This document shows, one piece after another, positions 1 to 6,078 of a DNA stretch of 20,186 nucleotides. Position 1 is the first letter of the stretch, and each line of letters begins with the position of its first letter. The position numbers and the translations under genes are program-made. The notes below the pieces were generated by a model that was not told the DNA's origin, did not search any database, and saw only the letters and a program-made list of their open reading frames with translations. Where the stretch lies: positions 1-20,186 of the forward strand of contig CATYZV010000002.1 in assembly GCA_958415865.1 (NCBI GenBank). The letters are read 5' to 3'. The DNA is from an uncultured Selenomonadaceae bacterium. GTDB lineage: Bacteria > Bacillota > Negativicutes > Selenomonadales > Selenomonadaceae.

Positions 1-38
1 AATGATAGATGTCTTGTAAAATAATATATATAAATTTT

Positions 39-44
39 AGGAGG
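39..44 (+). promoter_or_regulatory. Strong ribosome binding site of lpxC
   Basis: A perfect AGGAGG lies 5 bases before the ATG at 50. The 38 bases before it are very AT-rich. They contain TATATA-like stretches but no convincing -35/-10 pair, so the promoter is probably upstream of the window and lpxC is probably internal to a longer operon. Confidence 0.75.
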
Positions 45-49
45 ACAAA

Positions 50-874
50 ATGAGCAAGCAGAAAACTATTGCCGCAGAAGTTTCACACGTAGGAATAGGA
101 CTTCATTCCGGCAAAGAAGTTAAGATGAAGCTGCGTCCTGCTCCGGTAGATACAGGCATTGTATTTATTAGAACGGATTTGCCTGGCAGACCGCAGGTAC
201 AGGCTGTGGCTAGCAATGTAACATCAACGCTCAGAGCCACTACTATCAGCAGCGGCGATATCAAGTTTTTTACGATAGAGCATCTGATGTCGGCGTTTTT
301 TGCCAGTGATATAGATAACTGCTATGTAGAGCTGAACAGCGAAGAACCGCCGGTGATGGACGGCTCGTCGAAGGATTTTCTGCAGCTGCTGGAATCGGCA
401 GGCTGCTGTGAACAGGATGCTTTGCGCCGTGAAGTAGTCATCGACAAAGTTTACCGCATCGACGATAAGGAACGCTTCGTGCTCGTCGTGCCTTACGACG
501 GTTTCCGCATAAGCTTTACATCGCTGAATCCGCATCCTTTGATCGGCACACAGTACCGCGATTTCGTATTCGACATCGACTCGTACAGGCGTGATATAGC
601 TCCGGCGCGCACCATAGCCTATGAAAAAGAAGTGCAGGCACTGCGCAGCATGGGGCTGGGGCTCGGCGGCAATCTGGAAAATGTCATCGTCTACAATGAT
701 GAAGGCTGGATGAATAAACTGCGTTTTGAAGATGAGCTGGTGCGCCACAAAATACTGGATCTGATAGGCGACCTGCGCTTGGCAGGCAGGCTCAAGGCAC
801 ATGTCATAGCGGTGAAGTCCGGTCATGAGCTCAACACTAAATTAGCCAAGAAGATTCTTGCAGATTTTATTTGA
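50..874 (+). CDS. lpxC: UDP-3-O-acyl-N-acetylglucosamine deacetylase LpxC
   Basis: Zinc-dependent deacetylase that removes the N-acetyl group from UDP-3-O-acyl-GlcNAc in the cytoplasm, the first committed step of lipid A synthesis. The 274-residue protein shows the LpxC hallmarks: TIEHLMSAF with Glu77/His78, the PVMDGSS motif at 101-107, and VRHKILDLIGDL with His233 and Asp237. His78, His233 and Asp237 are the expected zinc ligands, and His259 (KSGHELN) is the expected catalytic His. It is slightly shorter than the approximately 300 residues of E. coli LpxC, ending soon after the last catalytic His. The ATG at 50 has a perfect AGGAGG ribosome site. fabZ follows after 22 bases. The two are fused in some Bacteroidetes but are separate genes here. 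Identification is secure. Confidence 0.97.
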   Translation: MSKQKTIAAEVSHVGIGLHSGKEVKMKLRPAPVDTGIVFIRTDLPGRPQVQAVASNVTSTLRATTISSGDIKFFTIEHLMSAFFASDIDNCYVELNSEEPPVMDGSSKDFLQLLESAGCCEQDALRREVVIDKVYRIDDKERFVLVVPYDGFRISFTSLNPHPLIGTQYRDFVFDIDSYRRDIAPARTIAYEKEVQALRSMGLGLGGNLENVIVYNDEGWMNKLRFEDELVRHKILDLIGDLRLAGRLKAHVIAVKSGHELNTKLAKKILADFI

Positions 875-896
875 ATCGGGAAAGAGGTTGTACACC

Positions 897-1337
897 ATGA
901 AATTTGATATTACTGAAATTGAAAAAGTTCTGCCGCACCGTCCGCCGTTTTTGCTGATCGACCGCATCATTGAGCTGGACCCGATGAAATACGCAGTCGG
1001 CATCAAGAATATTTCTATAAATGAAGATCAGTTCAGAGGCCATTTTCCCGGTCATCCCATCATGCCCGGCGTGCTGATACTGGAAGCAATGGCGCAGGTA
1101 GGCGGCTTTGCTCTGCTATACCCGCAGGAAAACCGCGGCAAGCTGGCTTATTTCGGCGGCATGGACAATGTCAAGTTCAAAAAGCCGGTAGTGCCGGGCG
1201 ATCAGCTGGTGATGAAATCTGAAATCGTGCGCATCCGCGGCGAATTCGGCAAGGTTCACTGCGAAGGCTTTGTAGATGATCAGCTGGTAGCACAGGGCGA
1301 CTTTACCTTTGCACTGCAGCCGCAGGAAAATATCTGA
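897..1337 (+). CDS. fabZ: 3-hydroxyacyl-ACP dehydratase FabZ
   Basis: Hot-dog fold dehydratase of type II fatty acid synthesis, which converts 3-hydroxyacyl-ACP to trans-2-enoyl-ACP. It competes with LpxA for 3-hydroxyacyl-ACP, which explains its place among lpx genes. The 146-residue protein has the FabZ N-terminus LPHRPPFLLIDR, the active-site segment GHFPGHPIMPG with His49, and the catalytic Glu63 in LILEAMAQVGG. An upstream TTG at 858 could extend the frame by 13 residues into lpxC. I prefer the ATG at 897 because AAGAGG sits at a normal distance before it and the protein then has the usual family length. A hairpin follows the gene. Confidence 0.96.
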   Translation: MKFDITEIEKVLPHRPPFLLIDRIIELDPMKYAVGIKNISINEDQFRGHFPGHPIMPGVLILEAMAQVGGFALLYPQENRGKLAYFGGMDNVKFKKPVVPGDQLVMKSEIVRIRGEFGKVHCEGFVDDQLVAQGDFTFALQPQENI

Positions 1338-1361
1338 TTTCTGCTGATGTGATAAAAATGA

Positions 1362-1395
1362 GAAAAAGCCAACGGATTATGAACTTGGCTTTTTC
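1362..1395 (+). terminator. Hairpin between fabZ and lpxA, possible attenuating terminator
   Basis: GAAAAAGCCAA (1362-1372) is perfectly complementary to TTGGCTTTTTC (1385-1395), giving an 11-bp stem with a 12-base loop. The run of T residues lies inside the 3' arm rather than after it, and the mirrored A run could make it act in both directions. It sits in a 107-base gap inside an otherwise continuous operon, so partial termination or mRNA end protection is more likely than a full stop. Confidence 0.55.
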
Positions 1396-1444
1396 CTGCT
1401 GAGTATGTCAGATGAACTGTTGGTATTTTAGGGAGTGAAAATTA

Positions 1445-2248
1445 ATGGGGGCAGAGAATAAAATACATCCGTCGGCGGTGATTCATCCTAATGCGCGCAT
1501 CGGCAAGGGCGTAGAGATCGGACCGTTTGCCGTCATCGGTGAAAATGTAGAAATAGGCGACGGTACAAAAGTTGAACCGCATGCTGTCATCACAGGTTGG
1601 ACGAAGATAGGCAAGGACTGCGTGATCTTTCCGGGCGCGTCTATCGGAGCAGAGCCGCAGGATTTGAAATTTGTAGGAGAAAAATCTTTTGTCGTGATCG
1701 GCGATAGGACGAAAGTCAGAGAATTTGCGACAATTCACCGTGCCTGCGGTGTTGATGAAGAAACGCGCATCGGCAATGACTGCCTGCTGATGGCTTATAC
1801 GCACGTGGCGCATAACTGCGTCGTCGGCAATCATGTGGTCATGGCGAACAATGCCTCGATAGCAGGCCATGTAATCGTGGAAGATAGAGTGGTGCTTGGC
1901 GGCTTTGCCGGTGTGCATCAGTTCGTGAAAATAGGGCGCAATGCCATGGTCGGCGGCTTTTCTAAGCTCGTGCAGGACGTAGTGCCTTACACCATCGTTG
2001 ACGGCAGGCCGGCAAATGTCTGCGGTCTCAACAGCGTGGGCATTTCGCGCGCCGGCATATCGCTGGCTTCGCGCCGTGCCATCAAACAGGCCTATAGGAT
2101 ACTGTACCGCTCAGGACTAAAATTGGCTCAGGCTATAGAAGTGATTGAGCAGGAAGTCGATTTATGCCCGGAAGTAGAATGTTTCCTGCGCTTTTTGCGC
2201 GATGCAGACCGCGGCATATGCAGAGAAAACCACGAAGCTAAATCGTGA
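1445..2248 (+). CDS. lpxA: UDP-N-acetylglucosamine acyltransferase LpxA
   Basis: Transfers a 3-hydroxyacyl chain from ACP to the 3-OH of UDP-GlcNAc, the first reaction of lipid A synthesis, as a cytoplasmic trimer. The 267 residues begin with hexapeptide repeats typical of the left-handed beta helix (IHPSAVI, IGKGVEIGPFAVI and so on). They contain YTHVAHNCVVGN with His123, matching catalytic His125 of E. coli, plus His120, His141 and GVHQF His158. The residue I align by eye with the E. coli acyl-length ruler Gly173 is Gly171, which would suit a long acyl chain; this is inference. The C-terminal helical region starts near 195 (LNSVGISRAGIS). The ATG at 1445 is preceded by AGGGAG. lpxD is not in the window. 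Confidence 0.96.
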   Translation: MGAENKIHPSAVIHPNARIGKGVEIGPFAVIGENVEIGDGTKVEPHAVITGWTKIGKDCVIFPGASIGAEPQDLKFVGEKSFVVIGDRTKVREFATIHRACGVDEETRIGNDCLLMAYTHVAHNCVVGNHVVMANNASIAGHVIVEDRVVLGGFAGVHQFVKIGRNAMVGGFSKLVQDVVPYTIVDGRPANVCGLNSVGISRAGISLASRRAIKQAYRILYRSGLKLAQAIEVIEQEVDLCPEVECFLRFLRDADRGICRENHEAKS

Positions 2249-2275
2249 GGCAATAGATAAAGCGAGGATTTTTAG

Positions 2276-3082
2276 ATGAAATCAATAGGTTTATTAGCCG
2301 GTGTCGGCAGGCTGCCGGTAGAAGTTGCAAAAGTTGCCCGCGGCATGGGCATGAATGTCTACGCTGTAGGGCTCGTGGACGGCGTAGCTGAAGATCTGGC
2401 GAAAGCTGCTACTGATTATAAGGCTATCAACGTAGCACAGCTCGGCAGCATCATAGACTATTTAAAAGAAAACGGCGTTGCTGAGGTCGTGATGATCGGC
2501 AAGGTTACGAAAGAACTGCTGTTCAGCGGCGAACATGCTATGCCGGATGCGCGTATGCTGGCACTGCTCGCTTCGCTCAAAGACCGCAGCGACGATACCA
2601 TGATGCTTGCCTTTGTCGGCGAGCTTGCAAAAGAAGGCATAAAGACTTTTGACCAGACGATGCTCGTGAAGTTTTTGATGCCGCAGCCGGGTGTACTGAC
2701 GAAGCGTCAGCCGACGGATGCAGAAAAAGAAGATATGGAATTCGGCTTTAGAATGGCTAAGGCTCTCGGCGGCATGGACATCGGACAGACGGTAGTCGTC
2801 AAGAATAAAGCCGTGATGGCTCTGGAAGCTATCGAAGGCACTGATGCCTGCATTCTGCGCGGCGGAAAACTGGCGCGCGGCGGTGCAGTCGTGGCAAAAG
2901 TAGCAAAGCCGGCGCAGGACAATCGCTTTGATGTTCCGGCTATCGGTTCCAAGACGATTGAGTCCATGATCAAGGTCAAAGCGTCTGCACTCGTGATTGA
3001 AGCAGGCAGGACGCTGATCGTCGACAGGGAAAAAGCTCTGGCACTGGCAGATGAACACGGTATAACTATTGCGGCGATGTAA
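2276..3082 (+). CDS. lpxI: UDP-2,3-diacylglucosamine pyrophosphatase LpxI (DUF1009)
   Basis: Hydrolyses UDP-2,3-diacylglucosamine to lipid X and UMP, filling the step done by LpxH in E. coli. The 268-residue protein has the LpxI N-terminus IGLLAGVGRLPVEVAKVARG, and a C-terminal catalytic domain with LRGGKLARGG (about 194-203) and NRFDVPAIGSKTIESM. Asp219 in the latter is my by-eye counterpart of the Asp shown to be essential in Caulobacter LpxI. Its position between lpxA and lpxB fits the pathway order exactly. The start at 2276 follows an AGCGAGGA site. The gene is followed by a hairpin plus T run at 3094-3135, before lpxB. LpxI and LpxH are unrelated in sequence and mechanism, so this is a lineage marker as well as a pathway gene. 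Confidence 0.93.
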   Translation: MKSIGLLAGVGRLPVEVAKVARGMGMNVYAVGLVDGVAEDLAKAATDYKAINVAQLGSIIDYLKENGVAEVVMIGKVTKELLFSGEHAMPDARMLALLASLKDRSDDTMMLAFVGELAKEGIKTFDQTMLVKFLMPQPGVLTKRQPTDAEKEDMEFGFRMAKALGGMDIGQTVVVKNKAVMALEAIEGTDACILRGGKLARGGAVVAKVAKPAQDNRFDVPAIGSKTIESMIKVKASALVIEAGRTLIVDREKALALADEHGITIAAM

Positions 3083-3093
3083 AAAGAGCTGTG

Positions 3094-3135
3094 AGGCGCG
3101 GCGGATATTTTTAACGGTATCCTTCGCGTCTTTTT
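3094..3135 (+). terminator. Intrinsic terminator-like hairpin between lpxI and lpxB
   Basis: AGGCGCGGCGGATA (3094-3107) pairs with TATCCTTCGCGTCT (3118-3131), giving 14 positions with one mismatch and two G-T pairs and a 10-base loop. Five T residues follow at 3131-3135. The arrangement is that of a rho-independent terminator, but it lies inside the lipid A operon 50 bases before lpxB. It may therefore attenuate, or separate the early from the later lipid A genes. A weaker 5-bp hairpin (GCCTG/CAGGC, 3148-3166) lies between it and the lpxB ribosome site. Confidence 0.6.
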
Positions 3136-3185
3136 CTGCTTGATACAGCCTGATGAATTGACAGGCAGAAAGGTGGGAAAAGCGC

Positions 3186-4334
3186 ATGAAAATCATGTTT
3201 TCAGCCGGAGAAACTTCCGGGGATATGCACGGAGCAAACCTCGCGCGTGCCTTAAAAGAATTGTCGCCTAATGTGAAGCTGTTCGGCTTCGGCGGCCCGC
3301 AGATGCGCTCTGCCGGGGTGCATCTCGTGCGCAATATGCTCGATTACAGCGTCATGGGATTTTGGGAAGTGCTGATCAACCTGCGCCGGATGTTTAAGCT
3401 CAAAGCTGCGCTCGTCGAGGAGATGAAGCGCGAACGCCCGGACCTGCTGGTGATAATCGACTATCCTGATTTCAACTGGCGGCTCGCTGCTGAAGCTAAA
3501 AAATTGCACATACCGGTATTCTCGTATATACCGCCTTCTGCCTGGGCATGGCGCAAGGGCAGGGCGGTCAAAGCCGCTGCCGTCGCTGACAAGATAGTCG
3601 CCATCTTCCCGTTTGAAACGAAGGTGTACGAGCAGGCAGGAGCTAATATCTCGTTCGTGGGCAATCCTCTCTTGGACAATGTGCACGCTTCGATGGATAA
3701 AGCAGATGCGTACAGGTATTTCGGCATTAAGCCGGACAACGACAATATAATGCTGCTGCCGGGCAGCCGCAGACAGGAAATAGACAAGATGCTCGACCCG
3801 ATGCTAGAGGCGGCCGTCCTCATAAGCAGCAGCCATCCGCAGGCACGCTTTTATCTGCCGGTGGCACCGGGGCTGGATGAAGATGATATAATGCGCCGAA
3901 TCAACGCTTCAGGAGCACTGGTAAAAATCTGCCGCGGCAAGACGTATGATCTGATGAACTGCTGTGATTTTGCCATAGCCACGTCAGGAACGGTAACGCT
4001 GGAGGCAGCTCTCATGAATCTGCCATCCGTCGTGCTCTATAAGATGTCATCATTTACTTACCGCATAGCGAAATTATTCGTCCATGTGGAATTTTTCAGC
4101 CTGCCCAATATTCTGGCAGGGAAAGCCGTGCTGCCTGAGCTGCTGCAGGATGAAGTCAATGCCGATGCCATAGCCAAGCGGGCTGAAGAGCTGTTCAAGG
4201 GCACGAAGACGGCGCAGGCTGTGAAGGCTGAGCTTGCTGAGATAAAGGGAAAGCTCGGCTCGCCCGGAGTGGCAGAGCGGACGGCGAAATTGATTTTGCA
4301 GACGGCAGATAAATTCAAAATTAAGGATAGATGA
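3186..4334 (+). CDS. lpxB: Lipid-A-disaccharide synthase LpxB
   Basis: Membrane-associated GT19 glycosyltransferase that condenses UDP-2,3-diacyl-GlcN with lipid X to form the lipid A disaccharide. At 382 residues it has the same length as E. coli LpxB. Visible family motifs are FSAGETSGDMHGANL (5-19), FGGPQMRSAG (35-44), IDYPDFNW (91-98), PPSAWAWRKGR (116-126), FVGNPLLD (157-164), LPGSRRQEI (191-199), ATSGTVTLEAAL (265-276) and SLPNILAGK (305-313). The start at 3186 has AAGGTGGG about 8 bases upstream. Its stop is separated from the msbA start by a single base, so the two are almost certainly translated in a coupled way. Its substrate lipid X is made by LpxI just upstream. Confidence 0.97.
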   Translation: MKIMFSAGETSGDMHGANLARALKELSPNVKLFGFGGPQMRSAGVHLVRNMLDYSVMGFWEVLINLRRMFKLKAALVEEMKRERPDLLVIIDYPDFNWRLAAEAKKLHIPVFSYIPPSAWAWRKGRAVKAAAVADKIVAIFPFETKVYEQAGANISFVGNPLLDNVHASMDKADAYRYFGIKPDNDNIMLLPGSRRQEIDKMLDPMLEAAVLISSSHPQARFYLPVAPGLDEDDIMRRINASGALVKICRGKTYDLMNCCDFAIATSGTVTLEAALMNLPSVVLYKMSSFTYRIAKLFVHVEFFSLPNILAGKAVLPELLQDEVNADAIAKRAEELFKGTKTAQAVKAELAEIKGKLGSPGVAERTAKLILQTADKFKIKDR

Positions 4335-4335
4335 G

Positions 4336-6069
4336 ATGAAGGACTATAAAAGACTGATTTTATTTATAAAGCCATATTGGAAGGCACTGGGGCTTGCCAT
4401 AGTCTGCATCGTTATGTCGGCAGCGGCCAATCTGTACGTGCCTTGGATAATCCGCGATATGATCGATAAAGTGCTGATGGAAAAGGATATGCTGCTGCTC
4501 AACGTCATCGCTATCGGCATTGTCGTCGTATTTTTAATCCGCGGCGTATTCTTCTACGGGCAGTCGTATCTGGTATCGTATATTGCTCAGCGCGTCATAA
4601 TCGATGTCAGAGAAAAGCTCTACGTGCAGTTTCAGAAGCTCCAGCTGTCGTATTATGAGAAGAAACAGACCGGCACCATAATGAGCTACATCACCAATGA
4701 TGTGGCGGCACTGCAGGCGGCACTCGTCGACAGCTTGATCGAATTGGTTACGGAATCGGCGATACTGGTCGGCTCGCTCGCGCTGATGTTCTATCTGGAC
4801 TGGAAGCTCAGCCTCGTTACGCTGATCGTCGTGCCGCTTATCGGTCAGGCGATGAAGATATTCGGCCGCAAGATAAAAGTCAGCGGTGCCTTGATTCAGG
4901 AGCGCACAGCCGATATAACTTCGCTCTTGCAGGAACGCATTTCAGGCGTGCGCGTCGTAAAATCGTTTGCGCGTGAAGATTATGAAATAGAACGCTTTCA
5001 GGACCAGAACAATCTGAACTTCAAAGCGAATATGAAGAGCGTGCAGCTGACTTCTCTTTTGACACCTACGGTGGAATTTCTCGCCGCCGTAATCGTGTCG
5101 GTAATCCTCTGGTTCGGCGGCTATCAGGTGGTAAACGGTGCCTTGACGGCAGGTTCGCTCGTAGCATTCCTTACGTATGCCGTGAACCTCGCCAACCCCG
5201 TTAAGCGCATCAGCCGCGTCTACGGCACGATAAACAAAGCTATGGCAGCTGCCGACCGCGTGTTTGCCGTGCTCGATACGAAGGAAGAGCTTAAAGACAA
5301 GCCGAATGCAGTCGATATGCCTAAGATAGCAGGTCAGGTAACGTTTGAACACGTGTCATTTGCCTACAAGCCGGGCGTGGACGTGCTGCACGACCTCAAT
5401 TTGACGGCAGAACCCGGCCAGGTAGTAGCCTTTGTCGGTCCCAGCGGCGCAGGCAAATCCACTATAGCCAATCTGATTCCCCGCTTTTACGATGTAACTG
5501 AAGGTGCTATCAAGATAGACGGCATCGACATCAGAGATGTGAAAATCCGCTCTCTGCGCGAACAGATCGGCATAGTGCCTCAGGAGACAATGCTGTTCAG
5601 CGGCTCAGTTATGGACAACATCCGCTACGGCAGGCTCGATGCTACGGATGAAGAAGTGATTGAAGCGGCAAAAGCTGCCAATGCTCACAATTTCATAATA
5701 CAGCTGACTGACGGCTATGAAACGAAGATCGGCGAAAGAGGCATAATGCTCTCCGGCGGCCAGCGTCAGCGCATTGCCATAGCGCGCGCTATCTTGAAAA
5801 ACCCGCGCATTTTGATACTCGATGAAGCAACTTCAGCACTCGATACGGAAAGTGAAGAAATAGTGCAGGAAGCACTCGACAAATTGATGGTGGGCCGTAC
5901 CTCGTTCGTCATCGCGCACAGATTGTCGACTATCGTCGGCGCGGACAAGATAATAGTGCTCGACGGCGGCAGGGTGCAGGAATACGGCACTCATCAGGAA
6001 TTGATGAAGACCGGCGGCTTGTACAGCCATCTGTATAACATACAATTTAGTGATAAGAAAGCAAAATAG
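4336..6069 (+). CDS. msbA: Lipid A export ABC transporter MsbA-type, ATP-binding/permease
   Basis: Half-size ABC exporter, 577 residues. The N-terminal six-helix domain (about 15-300) is followed by a nucleotide-binding domain. Seen are Walker A GPSGAGKS (368-375), Q-loop Gln416 (VPQETMLFSG), signature LSGGQ (472-476), Walker B ILILDE (492-497) and H-loop His528 (IAHRLST). Sequence alone cannot separate MsbA from other homodimeric multidrug exporters. The position between lpxB and waaA-lpxK, one base after lpxB, makes flipping of lipid A-core across the inner membrane the best assignment. The ribosome site AAGGATAG lies inside the end of lpxB. The stop TAG is 9 bases before the preferred start of the next gene. 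Confidence 0.92.
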   Translation: MKDYKRLILFIKPYWKALGLAIVCIVMSAAANLYVPWIIRDMIDKVLMEKDMLLLNVIAIGIVVVFLIRGVFFYGQSYLVSYIAQRVIIDVREKLYVQFQKLQLSYYEKKQTGTIMSYITNDVAALQAALVDSLIELVTESAILVGSLALMFYLDWKLSLVTLIVVPLIGQAMKIFGRKIKVSGALIQERTADITSLLQERISGVRVVKSFAREDYEIERFQDQNNLNFKANMKSVQLTSLLTPTVEFLAAVIVSVILWFGGYQVVNGALTAGSLVAFLTYAVNLANPVKRISRVYGTINKAMAAADRVFAVLDTKEELKDKPNAVDMPKIAGQVTFEHVSFAYKPGVDVLHDLNLTAEPGQVVAFVGPSGAGKSTIANLIPRFYDVTEGAIKIDGIDIRDVKIRSLREQIGIVPQETMLFSGSVMDNIRYGRLDATDEEVIEAAKAANAHNFIIQLTDGYETKIGERGIMLSGGQRQRIAIARAILKNPRILILDEATSALDTESEEIVQEALDKLMVGRTSFVIAHRLSTIVGADKIIVLDGGRVQEYGTHQELMKTGGLYSHLYNIQFSDKKAK

Positions 6070-6078
6070 GTGAAGTGT

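Noticed and set aside
14..34. TTGTAA and TATAAA near the left edge as a promoter for lpxC
   Set aside because: The two hexamers are only 9 bases apart, far too close for a sigma-70 type promoter.
224..826. 200-residue open frame on the - strand inside lpxC
   Set aside because: Antisense shadow of a gene with all catalytic motifs; no initiation signals and no recognisable protein features.
3148..3166. Small hairpin GCCTG/CAGGC before lpxB as a riboswitch or operator
   Set aside because: Only 5 base pairs with a 9-base loop and no conserved RNA motif; likely chance.
2462..3334. 290-residue open frame on the - strand across the lpxI-lpxB junction
   Set aside because: It lies opposite two securely identified genes, its translation resembles no family and has the composition of an antisense shadow, and no ribosome site or promoter supports it.
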